Below, in pieces: positions 9,743-21,134 of a DNA stretch of 62,121 bases. A program made the position numbers and the translations under genes. The DNA is from Astrothelium macrocarpum (Eukaryota; Ascomycota; Dothideomycetes; Trypetheliales; Trypetheliaceae): the NCBI GenBank assembly GCA_021030915.1, contig JAGEMR010000163.1, forward strand, positions 1 through 62,121. Direction: 5' to 3'. Each line of letters begins with the position of its first letter. Position 1 is the first letter of the stretch. The notes under the pieces were generated by a model. The model was given only the letters and a program-made list of their open reading frames with translations. It had not been told where the DNA came from and made no database searches.

Positions 9743-12700
9743 ATGGCATACATAGCTCCGATTCATCGCCCCAGTAGCGTTAGGCATGCGCTGCTTCTAA
9801 ATTTCGTATCTTCCGATGAGGAGCATCTAATTGTTGCGTAAGCTTGATCATTTTCGCGGTTTTCCACGTGGTGGTCTAACCGTTTATCTCAGTAAGGCAA
9901 ATCGACTCGAACTCTACTCTCAAAGCGAAGATGGCATCACTTTACTCCATGCGCAGACAGTATTTGGGAAGGTTACAATGCTCAACAAGTTCCGTCCGGC
10001 AATTGCAAAAACGGACCATCTTTTCGTAGGCACAGACAAGCAAGCTTATTTCGTTTTATCCTGGGATACGGATCAAAAACGCATGAATACAGAAAAAAGC
10101 TATGTTGATGTCTCTGAGAAAACGTTCCGAGATAGCCTGACGGGCGATCGATGTAATATCACACCAGATGGAAAGTTCTTGACAATCGAGCTCTACGAAG
10201 GTGTAGTTACAGTTATACCTTTCATTCAGAGAGGCAAGAAAGTGCTTGAGGTTGACGTTGGCACACTTGGAGAACCGACTCAAACTCGGATACCCGAACT
10301 TCACGTCCGATCATCATGCTTCCTGTCTCCCCGAAGGACTCGTGGTAAAAACGACAAGCCCAGAATGGCGCTCATATACGAAGACCAGCAATCCTTAAGG
10401 CGATTAAAGATTCGCGAGCTTGATTACAAAGTGAGCTTTTCAGGAAGCGATGAAACTAGTGCAGCGGAATTGGAAGAAGGTTGGGACGTAGGAGACGAGT
10501 TAGACCAAGGAGCAAGCCATTTGATTCCTGTACCCGCACCCACTGGTGGCGTCCTTGTTATTTCTGAGACGCGGATACATTATATAAACGAGGATACTGG
10601 CGACCGCATGACTGAACCATTGGAGGAGGCAACCATTTTCACGGCATACACACGTATTGACAATCAGAGAGTCCTGCTGGGCGATGATTACGGGAAGTTA
10701 TATTTGCTAATGTTGAATTTGAACGATCGTCACGAAGTACAAGGCTGGCAGATTGACGTTCTTGGTGAAACATCCAGACCGAATACGCTGGTCTATCTTG
10801 ACGCCGGGCGCCTATTTGTAGGGTCGCATCAGGGCGACGCACAAGTTCTCAAAATTGATGAAAGGAATATTGAAGTCATACAAACCCTGCCGAATATTGG
10901 CCCGATACTGGACTGCGTTGTCACGGATTTGGGCACCAGATCTGGTGAAGGCCAGACCTCGGAGTTTTCTTCTGGTCAGGCTCGAATTATTACTGGCAGT
11001 GGTGCGTTCAAAGACGGCAGCTTGCGGAGCGTCCGCAGTGGTGTCGGCCTCGAGGATGTTGCCGTATTGGGAAACATGGGCCGCCAGTTGGTAAGCGTTA
11101 CAAATCTTTTCAGCATTCGCTCAGAACCTGGTTCTGGCAGTGTTGATACTCTACTTGTCTCCTTCATTGACGAGACTGCTGCCTTCAAATTCTACGAAGA
11201 TGAAGTGGAGGAAGTTGACGAGCTCAAAGGCTTTCACCTTCCAGAGAGTACAATGCTGGCCAAGAACTTACCCGTTTCTAGCATTTTACAGGTCACGAGC
11301 ACGGCTGTGAGACTGTCAGATGGTGAAAGTGGCATGCTACAATCCAGCTGGAGCCCTCAAGGAAGTCAATCAATTACAGATGTATCCGCCACTGATGATT
11401 ACGTCTTGGTGGCTGTTGGCGGTATACAATTGGTTGTCCTCAAAATTGGCGATGGTACTTTGAACGAGGTGACGAAGAGAGATTTGGGCGCTGATGCCCA
11501 GATTGCATGCCTAACGATATCTGACTTACTTCCAAACACATGCATCGTCGGATATTGGCAGAATTCAACCGTGTCCGTTCTCAACTTACAGGACCTCGAA
11601 CCCATCTATTCCGAACGAATCTCAGATCAAGGGCTTTCGGTGCCTAGATCAGTACTCGTTTCCCAAATTCTCGAAGGCGAATTACCGACGCTCTTCGTTG
11701 CCATGGCCGATGGAAATGTGGTCACATTTTCCATTGATCGCCGAACTTTTGCCCTTTCCGGAAAGAAGAGTACGCTTCTTGGCACCCAACAGGCTTCGTT
11801 CCGCGAACTTCCTCGAGAGACCGGTCTTTCCGCTGTTGTAGCAACGTGTGAACACCCGAGTATGATTTATGGCTCCGAAGGTCGGATTGTGTATTCTGCA
11901 GTGACAGCAGAAGATGTTACCCATGTCTGTCCTTTCGACTCATCGGCATTTCCCAATGCCGTTGCCATTGCCACTAACGAGGAAATTAAAATCTCGCTTG
12001 TCGACACGGAACGCACAACTCATGTTCAAACACAGCACGTAGGCGAGACTGTCCGTAGAATAGCTTGGGCAGCAGATGCCAAAGTCCTCGGCCTTGGCAC
12101 AATAAAGAGAGAACTGATGCAGGATTATGAGCTCGTGCAGAGCTATCTTAAGATTGTGGATGAGGTTACTTTTGAAGTTCTTGACACGTACGACCTTAAT
12201 GAGGATGAACTAGTCGAAAGTGTGTTATACGCCGAGTTAGATGACGGCACAGGAGAGCTTGCAGACCACTTTATTGTCGGCACTGCATCTCTTGAAGACG
12301 GCGGATCTGGTGCAGAGGCTATCCGTGGGCGCATCCTCGTCTTCGAGCTAACGAAGGAGCGAAAACTCAGTCTTATCTCCGAGAAAAAGCTCAAGGGTGC
12401 AGTTCGGGGTCTGGCAGTGGTGAAAGACGACAAGATCGCTGCGGCCCTGACCAAGACTGTTCTCGTATTTGGCTTTGAGTATCAAACCGCGTCCAAACCC
12501 TTCTTAAGAAAGCTTTGCTCGTTTCGAACGGCTACAGCGCCTATCGATATCGCAATCGTACCTGGAGACGACGAGATTGCAATCGTAGATATGATGAAGT
12601 CTATCTCGGTGGTTCAATACAAGTCAAATTCACCCACAGGAGGGCCAAGTGCTGCGAACGCTAAACCAACAGACACGCTGGAGGAAATAGCCCGGCATTT

Positions 12701-13305
12701 CCAAACTGCTTGGGGGTCTGCGGCGATCAAATTGGAGGACAATATGTGGCTTGAGGCCGACGGTGAAGGCAATCTTATTGTCTTGAATCGAGATCTGAAT
12801 GGGGTAACAGACGACGATAGAAGAAGACTACAGGTGACAAGTGAGATGAGCTTGGGGGAGATAGTGAACAGGATCAAGAGGATAGATGTCAGTGTCGGGA
12901 GCGAGGCAGTGGTGGTGCCAAAAGCATTCATGGCTACGGTAAGATCATCAGTGCCAAAAGCTTGGTTGGCATCTACAAGCATACTAACTAAAGTGGCTAT
13001 GATAGGTTGAAGGATCCATCTACCTTTTCGCACTCATCTCGCCCTCAAAACAAAATCTTCTTATGCAACTTCAAGCCCGCCTTGCACAATTCGCGCAAAG
13101 CCCCGGCTACTTCGAATTCAACAAATACCGCGCCTTCAAGAGTTCGATTCGAACGTCGGAAGAGCCGCAGCGGTTCGTTGATGGTGAGTTTATTGAGCGT
13201 TTCCTTGATTGTACTCCAGACGTGCAGCAGGAATGTGTGGAGGGTCTCAGAGTAGGCGTCGAGGATGTCAAGGGCATGCTTGAAGGACTGAGGAGATTAT
13301 ACTGA
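9743..13305 (+). CDS. DDB1, CUL4 ubiquitin-ligase adaptor
   Basis: DDB1 bridges CUL4 to WD40 substrate receptors. In Neurospora the orthologue (DIM-8) is needed for heterochromatin and DNA methylation over AT-rich repeats. Three exons (9743-9837, 9893-12938, 13006-13305) encode 1,146 aa, matching the ~1,140 aa of the family. Exon 1 supplies the conserved start (MAYIAPIHRPSSVRHALL), joined to VAKANRLELYS. The body is a run of beta-propeller repeats. The last exon carries the CPSF_A C-terminus (EGSIYLFALISP ... EPQRFVDGEFIERFLD), which is typical of DDB1. Intron 2 holds a perfect TACTAAC branch site. The alternative, CPSF160 or SF3B130, is excluded by the N-terminus and by the F-V/I-D-G motif near the end. 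Confidence 0.93.
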
Positions 13306-13584
13306 ACGCGGTCATTCAAAAGGCGGCTACACTAAAGAGGACAGAGTATTTGTCTCTTAGATTCATGTATACTAAAGATTTACGGTCTGGTAAAATCTCC
13401 GGTGAAGCAAGGGATCCCTCCCGCAAGCTGAGGAACTACGGAATTCGTATAGAACCTAAAGAACTTGACGATCACACCTCTCGTCTAGATGTGATTTCCT
13501 GAGTTTCGCGCTTTCTCCTCAATGGAGAAATGCGCTTTCGACCCCTTTTGACGTCCTAACCTTTCGGCAATTGCTTTACTCATC

Positions 13585-14367
13585 ATGAGCGCCCAAACTC
13601 TCCGCAACCGCCGACCTCATGCATCGCGCCGCGAGGACTTGGATGACGACTCCAAAGAGCCACCCGTCCCAATGGCCGAAAAGAAGTCACAGGCGCAATG
13701 GCTCATATTTGCTGTTGCCAGCGGCGGTTGCGCAGCTCTCAATGGTGTTTTTGCTAAGCTGTATGTATTCCTGGAAGCAATATTTCAGACTGGCCAAGAC
13801 CATACTCATACCCATCACTGCAGGACAACCACCGCCATGACATCTCGTTGGGCATCCTCTATTTCTCTCATCCTAGGCCTTCGACCGGAGAACAAGTTTT
13901 TCGATCTCCTCGTCCGGGCAGTACGTCCCGTCTCTCTCTACCTCCCTCTACCAACCTCGTTTCCATCCCCTATATTTCTCCCGTCTAATACAAGTATCTC
14001 ACATTAACGCCTTGTCTAGTCCATGTTCCTCCTTAATCTCCTCTTCAATGTCATCATGTGGACGCTCTTCACTCGCGCCCTCACCCTCGCGACCTCCACC
14101 ACGCGCGTCTCCATCATCAACACATCCGCAAACTTCCTCGTCACAGCCACGCTATCCTGGCTCGTCTTCGCCGAGAACCTGCCTCCGCTGTGGTTTTTGG
14201 GCGCTGTGCTGCTGGTGGGCGGGAGTGTGATCATTGGTGCAAGGGAAGGGAAGGAAGCGACTGGTGCTGGGGATGCGGGAGGAGAGGTGGTGCTGGAAGG
14301 GGTTGAGCCTGGAGTGGTGGCGGAGGAGACATACAGGGATGAGATGGACAGAGATGAGAATAAGTAG
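13585..14367 (+). CDS. TMEM42/EamA-like membrane protein
   Basis: Small multi-pass protein of the drug/metabolite transporter superfamily. Three exons (13585-13760, 13824-13920, 14020-14367) encode 206 aa. After a polar ~35-residue N-terminus come about four helices: WLIFAVASGGCAALNGVFAKL, MFLLNLLFNVIMWTLFTRAL, STTRVSIINTSANFLVTATL and LWFLGAVLLVGGSVII. The pattern N-(V/L)-MWTLF-x-RAL followed by T-T/S-x-N-F is the one seen in animal TMEM42. The C-terminal ~45 residues are acidic and Gly-rich. The substrate and cell location are unknown; Golgi or another endomembrane would be usual. Confidence 0.82.
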
Positions 14368-14726
14368 CTGGGATGAGATGAAATATTTGGAGCATCAATT
14401 GTACTGATTGCATTGATCAGCATCTGTCTAGAATTTAGGGTATCATTGTTTGTGGAGAGACAATCTGCGCTCTCATGTTGGATCAAAAAGCATTGCTAAG
14501 CCTCCGAACGCCTCACTAGCCCCAATCTTCTCCCCTAGTTCCAATCTCAGTTGCAAGAATCAGCAAATCCCGGCTATGAGCAGACCCTTTATTCCCACTA
14601 CTACCGGACTGTTTGGTCGTGATGAAAATGAAAGTTCTACCTGTTTTTCGTTGCAAATCATCCCAATGAGGGTTCAACTGTAAAGACCGCAATATCAAAC
14701 CACGGTCCTCACACATGATGCGAATA
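14368..14726. other. Intergenic between convergent genes
   Basis: This is the shared 3' flank of the TMEM42-like gene (plus) and the TFIIA-gamma gene (minus). No additional gene is seen. Confidence 0.6.
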
Positions 14727-15136
14727 TCACTTCTCTTCGGCTTTCTTGTTGTTGCAGCTAACGATCTTTACCTTTTCAGCATGAATGGTACTCTGATTGT
14801 CAAGCTTGAAGTTGATGTCTTTAATCACAAAAGTCCAAACATCGTCACAGAAGCGATAAGTATCAAGATGACCCTATCAAATAGTTTAGCATTATTTTGG
14901 CACACAGTATCCATGTCATTTGGATTCTAGAAGCCTGCACATACCTTGAAGCTCAGCCTCGACTTCACCTTGTCTGCCAACACTTCTGTCATGCACTTGT
15001 CAAAGTTGGAGAGAATCTTCATAGCCAGCTGAGGCTCAATCCTGCGTGCCGTAATCAACTCGTCGAGGGAGTCTAGCAGAGTAACCCCCAGGGTACTCCG
15101 ACGATAAAGCTCATAGTAGTCCTTCTTCTCATTCAT
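14727..15136 (-). CDS. TOA2: TFIIA small (gamma) subunit
   Basis: TOA2 joins the large TFIIA subunit to stabilise TBP on TATA DNA in Pol II initiation. Two exons (15136-14945 and 14873-14727; intron 14944-14874) encode 112 aa when started at the ATG at 15136, which has A at -3. The N-terminal helical domain is YYELYRRSTLGVTLLDSLDE through LSNFDKCMTEVL. The C-terminal beta domain is GHLDTYRFCDDVWTFVIKDI through VKIVSCNNKK. Length and sequence are complete for the family. The frame stays open upstream without a stop through another 290 codons that splice cleanly (see the next feature), so this may be the C-terminal domain of a 402-aa protein, or two starts may be used. Confidence 0.93.
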
Positions 15137-16181
15137 TCTGGCTCGTCGAGCTAATGTTTCTTGCGGCGGAGATGGTGGACAAAGAGGATTCTGGTCTGGG
15201 CCCGCTTGTCGATATTTGGCTCCCAACTGGGGTACAAACAAAGGAAACCGTGACCGCGTATGCGTTGCAGGGACCAGTTGCTTGGGGGCGGGCGGAATAG
15301 CCAAAAAAGGAGTCTTCTCAGGAGACTCAGACTTGAATTTGTCGCCTGTTCCAAAAGGGTGAGAATTGGGGTCGGAGCGAGGAAGAGGTGGGTGGGGAGT
15401 CGCGAAGGCCTCCTTGACGTCTGAATAATATTGAGGACGTGAAAGTGGATCGGGCTTGATTTCCTTTTCTACCTCGGAGAAAGGAGCCTGGGAAGGTTTA
15501 CCGGCTCTGAATTCAACCGGGGGTGTAGATAGGTGGTTTTTGGTTGGTGACCCACGGCTACCTGGTGGAGTGCCTTTCTCCGGAGAAGAGGTCTCGCTAC
15601 CCTTCTGAGAGCTCCTGGTAGGAGTATCGTATTTTGAGACCCGGCGCTTGGGCGAAGCCTTGGTAGGATCTTTGTTTCTCTCTGCTTCGGCTATGATCTG
15701 TCAGATTCAAAGACGGGCTAAACGGGAAGTCGCAACTTACCAGCTCGGCGCCTCTTGTATTTGTTTTCAATTCGCGCCCGCTCGGCAGGGTTTTGTGCAA
15801 TCTCCCACTGTTCTGCTTCGAGGCTCGTAGGCCTCTGTTCTCCCAGAGAAGTGGGAACAAAGGGATGGGTCAGAGTGGTGGAGTAATAGGCTGGCTGAGT
15901 CAGAATGACGAGACAAGAACAAACAGGGTGCAAACACAAAAGTGCTGCGGCCAGATCTAACTGCATCACCGAAGCTAGACAGCAACGTGATTCAATAGTG
16001 AATTCATTCACTCACCTGGCCGAAATTCCGCAGGTCGACAGTCCGCAATCCATCCGTCGAGATCCTCTTCGTGACGCACGTTCGAAGCCTGGTGTTCATC
16101 ATGGGTCCCCTCTCCTACGCCACCAGCGGTGCTGCCACTGCTCTTACCGTTGTTGGGCTCTGTACGTGGAAGATGCGACAT
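15137..16181 (-). CDS. Ser/Pro-rich coding region in frame with TFIIA-gamma
   Basis: Three coding segments (16181-16016, 15890-15741, 15690 onward) join by GT-AG introns of 125 and 50 nt and keep one frame into the TOA2 exon with no stop. The whole would be 402 aa. The function is not recognised. Visible parts are an acidic patch (RHEEDLDGWIADCRP), then an AYYSTTLTHPFVPTSLGEQ stretch, then a basic helix (NPAERARIENKYKRRRAAE) that faintly resembles a bZIP basic region. About 180 residues of Ser/Pro/Lys-rich, probably disordered sequence follow. The start at 16181 lies inside the oppositely oriented VMA16 gene (81-bp overlap). No other ATG precedes exon 2 in frame, so the 5' end is uncertain. 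It may be a genuine fusion, or a separate gene whose end I cannot find. Confidence 0.55.
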
Positions 16182-16953
16182 CTTGACCAAGTCCACTCGA
16201 GGGAAGTGCTGATACAGTGGCAGATATGCTGTTCAACGGAGAAGGAGAAGCTTTCAATGTAGGTTCAGGACTGGTGGATGTGTGAAGGTGACTGAGTTGA
16301 CGAGCGCCTTCCCAGGTCGGACAATTCCTAGAAAGTATATCCCCGTACGCTTGGGCAAGTACAGGAATCGGCCTCTGCATTGGGTTATCAGTTGTGGGTG
16401 CAGCCTGGTGAGTTTTGGTTTGTTTGTTGTGCTGTCGTCACCGTCACCATTCACTCTCACTCTGTTAATCACAACACAACAGGGGCATCTTCATCACAGG
16501 CACGTCAATCCTCGGAGGCGGTGTGAAGGCACCACGCATACGGACGAAAAATCTTATTTCGATTATCTTTTGCGAAGTTGTCGCAATCTACGGAGTCATC
16601 ATGTCCATTGTCTTCTCGGCAAAATTGACCGCAGTCGATCCTGCAGGAGCCATCAATAGCGGCAGCAACTACTATACCGGTTATGCACTTTTCTGGTCAG
16701 GCCTTACTGTTGGGGCATGTAATCTTGTCTGCGGTGTTTCAGTGGGCATTAATGGAAGTAGTGCAGCATTAGCAGATGCCGCAGATCCCACTTTGTAAGT
16801 TTCGCTCTCTTCTAAATTCCTACCGCAGCTCGTTGACGGACATCCGTAGATTTGTCAAAATCCTGGTCATCGAAATCTTCTCTTCCGTCCTGGGCTTATT
16901 TGGCTTGATCATTGGACTGTTGCTGTCTGGCAAAGCAAACGATTTTGCCTGAT
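16101..16953 (+). CDS. VMA16: V-type ATPase proteolipid subunit c''
   Basis: Subunit c'' of the V0 proton-conducting ring, acting in vacuole and Golgi membranes. Five exons (16101-16161, 16224-16258, 16316-16407, 16483-16794, 16850-16953) are all joined in frame. The protein starts MGPLSYATSGAATALTVVGL-Y and continues MLFNGEGEAFNVGQFLESIS, then SPYAWASTGIGLCIGLSVVG, GIFITGTSILGGGVKAPRI and NLISIIFCEVVAIYGVIMSI (with the proton-binding Glu of the third helix). It ends FVKILVIEIFSSVLGLFGLI. The extra N-terminal helix and IIFCEVVAIYG distinguish c'' from c and c'. The first intron separates an 18-residue leader from the body. The 5' end overlaps a minus-strand reading frame by 81 bp. Confidence 0.94.
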
Positions 16954-17639
16954 TCAGCCAGATTGACCAACAATGCATTTTCACAAGAGGCGTTAATAGC
17001 GATTTTAAGAATTATTTCATAGCGGCAAGGATCATCCACTGAATGTGCAGCTTGACGAAGGTCTGGCAGAAACAAAGGATCTGTCTGAGAACTTGTGGGG
17101 ATGTTATGGAGATGTAGATTAGAATCAGGCCGTTTGAAGCGCATTCTTCAACAAGCCATTCAATTCTTTGTCTCAGGGGGCCTGCAAAGCTTCACATGCG
17201 AAGAGCTGAATCTGTACATCATGTAAATCAAATTTATCAAGACGTCAACTTCAGGTTGGCAAAATATCCTAACGATATGTAGTCATGTATTCTGGTAATT
17301 TCATTAGTGCTGTAGTATTCGAACTAGAAAGGTAATCTCTCCTTCTCCTTGGACTACATATTTCATTGAGCAAGACATTTTTGCCAAAAGGTTCATAATT
17401 ATGCGATCTCAGTGACTTGGATCACGGCCAAAGTCTCCAATGACTCTTATTCCCGGACGTCTGTTCCTTATCGAACACTCCGACACCAAAATAAGTCCGT
17501 GACTAGAATAGCAATAAATCTCCCCTCATTGAGAGAAACCTTTACCTTTTTTTCCCCTTGACTAACATTGTGTTAAGAGTTGGTCCGGTCGTAAATTCTC
17601 TTCGGTGTCCGCTTCTGTGTTTTGACATTAAGACTTGCT
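16954..17639. other. Intergenic, cnxE promoter side
   Basis: This is the 3' flank of VMA16 followed by the upstream region of cnxE. Only short frames occur, and no RNA gene was recognised. Confidence 0.6.
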
Positions 17640-19877
17640 ATGACGAATCGACTCAGGGCTGCAATTCTTGTTATTTCTGAAACAGCAACTCAAGATCCAA
17701 GTACAGACAGATGCATTCCCCTTCTCGGAGACGTGTTTGAGCAATCCAAGCAATGGCAGGTCTCGGACACAAAATTCGTACGAGATGATATTCTTGAAAT
17801 CCAAAGGTCAATTATAGAATGGACTGATGGCAGCGAAACCGTGAACTTGGTTGTAACCAGTGGAGGGACTGGCTTTGCTACAAAGGATCATACTCCAGAA
17901 GTAAGCCAATATATATTATTCTGATTTTCATAGCGAGGGTTTGCTTAGCATAGTCTAGGCAGTAAGCCCATTAATTCACAAGCATGCATCGGGACTTGTG
18001 TAAGTACATCTGCTTTCAATGGTTTGCGACTGCAATCTCTAAGCCATTCAGACACGGCATGCTCGCTGCATCTCTTGCCGTTACTCCTTGTAAATCTACC
18101 CATAAGGATGTGTTTTAAGTCAAGATCTAATCTACGGCAGTTGCTCTTATGTCGAGACCAGTTGCTGGTGTTCGTAACCAGACTCTCATTCTCACACTGC
18201 CTGGGTCCCCAAAGGGAGCAAAAGAGAACCTTGAAGCTGTGATCAAACTCTTACCACACGCATGTCAGCAAGCTGCGGGAGCCGACTCAAGATCACTTCA
18301 TTCTGGCGGAATAAAGAAGTTAGAGCAAGACGCTGGTGTTAACGCGGGTTCAGCTTCAGTTCCCTCTTCCACCAATGGCCACAAACACGACCACCATCAC
18401 CATGATCATAGTCATGGCCAGGGCCATGGGCATTCCATACCAATAGCTCATACTGACCCTACCTCTCGTCCAAAGTCCAATGATCCAAGGGCAGGTCCAA
18501 CTGCCCGTCATCGCTCTTCGCCGTACCCAATGCTGTCCGTCGACGAAGCATTGAAGCTCATCCGCGATTTCACGCCTCCTCCAAAGATTGAAAAGGTTCG
18601 CGTTGACGAAGAACTTGGTGGCGCAGTACTCGCTGAAGACGTTAAAGCTCCTGAGTCCGTTCCCGCGTTCCGTGCAAGCATTGTAGATGGCTATGCGATC
18701 CGAGTTCGCGAAGGAGCGCCAAGTCCCAAAGGCGTGTTCCCTGTCGCATTCGCAAGTCACGCACAGGCTACGGATATGAAGGATTTGCAGGAGGGACAAA
18801 TTGCCAGGATCACGACTGGAGCGCCTTTACCACCAGGCTCCAATGCCGTAGTGATGGTGGAGGACACGGTGATACACAGGATGACGGATGACGGAAAAGA
18901 AGAGAAGGAAGTAGAGGTCTTAACAGATGAAGTAAAAGCTGGAGAGAACGTAAGGGAAGTAGGAAGCGATGTCAAAGAGGGCGACGTCATTATGAAGAAA
19001 GGCGAAGGTATCACGGTGGTTGGAGGCGAGTTTGGTCTACTTGCGTCTGTCGGTGTGTCAGAAGTGTCAGTGTACAGAAGGCCTATCGTCGGCGTGCTCA
19101 GCACAGGGGATGAAATCGTGCCGCACGATCGTCCCGGAGCTCTGAGACTTGGCGAAGTACGTGACACAAACAGGCCTACTCTCATCACTGCAGTCCGCAA
19201 TTCGAGATACGAAGCTGTGGATCTCGATATCGCCTCTGATAGGTATGTTTGCCATGTTGGTCTCTCACTGAGTAAATCAACTGACATTTGGGGAAAGGCC
19301 CGGTGCTCTTGAAGAGACTCTTCGTGACGCTCTTCGCCGCGTCGATGTTATCATCACTTCTGGTGGTGTTTCTATGGGCGAACTTGATCTTCTTAAGCCA
19401 ACCATCGAGCGCTCTCTTGGCGGAACTATCCACTTTGGTAGAGTATCAATGAAGCCTGGAAAACCCACTACGTTCGCTACTGTACCTTTCAAATCGAATT
19501 CTGGCGAACGTCAGACGAAAGTCATATTCTCGCTGCCAGGAAACCCTGCCAGCGCTGTTGTAACATTCCATCTTTTTGTTCTGCCGAGTCTGCATCATGC
19601 GAGTGGTGTTGAGCCGGCAGGATTGGCCAGAGCGAAAGTGGTTTTGGGGCAGGACGTTAAGTTGGACGACAAGAGAAATGAATATCATCGCGTACTTGTT
19701 TCGCTCAAAGAAGATGGCGGTTTGTATGCCACTAGTACGGGTATGCAGAGGAGCAGTAGGATTGGCAGCTTCAAAGGTGCAAATGCGCTATTGTGCCTGC
19801 CAGCGAGGAATGGCATACTAGGCAAAGGAGAGAAGGTAGATGCCTTATTGATGGGAAAATTGCTGAATGACGTGTAA
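17640..19877 (+). CDS. cnxE: Gephyrin-type molybdopterin synthesis protein (MogA-MoeA fusion)
   Basis: Adenylates molybdopterin (MogA/G domain) and inserts molybdate (MoeA/E domain). The product is required for nitrate reductase and xanthine dehydrogenase. Five exons (17640-17900, 17959-17999, 18052-18089, 18141-19242, 19298-19877) give 673 aa. The G domain is about residues 1-165, with VVTSGGTGFATKDHTPE-A and LILTLPGSPKGAKEN. A histidine-rich linker (around 18374-18440) follows. The E domain begins near PYPMLSVDEALKLI and contains RASIVDGYAIRV, ITTGAPLPPGSNAVVMVEDT, VGVLSTGDEIV, ITSGGVSMGELD and SLPGNPASAVVTF. The order G then E matches fungal cnxE and animal gephyrin, and is the reverse of plant Cnx1. 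Two of the exons are only ~40 nt. Confidence 0.94.
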
Positions 19878-20452
19878 ATCCAGGCCATGAACATGGAATC
19901 TCATTTCTTGATGCTTCTGAGGGCTATCTATTTAACACTGATTGAGTTCAAACAAGCCTTGTGGACCAGATAGGACACTTGCGAGTCACCTGTTTGACAC
20001 TGAAAAGCGTGATGAATGCGGTCTGACAGACACACTGCGCTTCTCAAGGTAAGGTATGTTTACACAAGTAAACAATTACGTAATAATGTAAACATTCAAA
20101 ACCGGATGGAGAATGATGCCGCCATACAAACTTGGGTGCAGCATTCCCACGCAACAACAACTGTTTTGAGAAGTCTAATAATTTTCCCAGGTTTTTCAGA
20201 GATCGAAAAACATAGCTGAAAAATTGGCACTTTCAATCACGCGTAGTCGTAGAGATCTCCGCAACTGGAGACTGATACGATTCGAAGAAAATATTTCCTA
20301 TTGGGGTAATAATCCACCAGAATTGCCTGATCAGGAAGCGTCCGCTCCGCATCGTTCGCCGACATTTATCAAAACATCTACTCAACCTACGCAAGATGTG
20401 ACCACCCATAGTTCAGCAGCTTCTGTCATTTGCTCGAAACCGCCCAACAGCG
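19878..20452. other. Intergenic, POP5 promoter side
   Basis: This is the 3' flank of cnxE and the upstream region of POP5. A 120-codon frame (20224-20586) overlaps the POP5 start in another phase and looks like chance. Confidence 0.55.
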
Positions 20453-21134
20453 ATGGTGCGTATCAAGCATCGTTATTTGCTTGTGAACATTCTCTATCCG
20501 CACAGCTCCAAGGCAGCGACGGCACCGAAGGACAACCAGAATGCTATCCCATACACTGTCAATTTACATCAACCAACGTCGGATGAGTTGACAAGCCAGT
20601 TGATTGCATCGATGATCAGGAGAGGTGTCGCGGAGCTGTTTGGCGACTATGGAGCTGGCATACTCGCCAGTGGTCTGAAAGGTAGACTTGACTCTGATCT
20701 ATGTTCGCATTTCTCTGAATGACTGAAAGCCAACCTGTCTATCTCTAGTGATATACTTCTCTCCTGCGACAAGTACAATCATAATTCGCGTCGCTCGTGC
20801 ACAATACCGCCTTGTCTGGACCACTCTTACCTACACTACACACCTCCCACGACCTGTCAATGAGCCTTGCGTATTTCGTGTGGTTAGAGTGAGTGGCACT
20901 ATAAGGAAAGCTGAGGAGGAAGTCATCAGGCGAGCTCGAGCGGAAATGAGACGTGCAAGACAAGAAGCTGGGGAAGAGGTCGAGAATGCTGAGCTGGGAA
21001 TCTTGGGATTAAAAGCCAATTCGAGTATTAGAAAATTTGGAGAATCGACTAGTGATGATGATGTACAGGGAATTGAGGATGATGACAAAGATATGGATGA
21101 TGAGGATCATGATGGAAGCAATTATGATGGTTGA
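20453..21134 (+). CDS. POP5: RNase P/MRP subunit POP5
   Basis: POP5 is a core protein of RNase P (tRNA 5' processing) and RNase MRP (rRNA processing) in the nucleus. Two exons (20453-20681, 20749-21134; intron 67 nt) encode 204 aa. The start MVRIKHRYLLVNILYP is the family N-terminus. The ferredoxin-like core follows, with VAELFGDYGAGILASGLKV-IYFSP (joined across the intron) and IIIRVARAQYRLVWTTLTY. Residues from about 160 are an acidic tail (DDDVQGIEDDDKDMDDEDHD), which makes the protein longer than the yeast one. Acidic tails are common in filamentous fungal orthologues. The start is fixed by homology and is the first ATG in frame. Confidence 0.9.
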
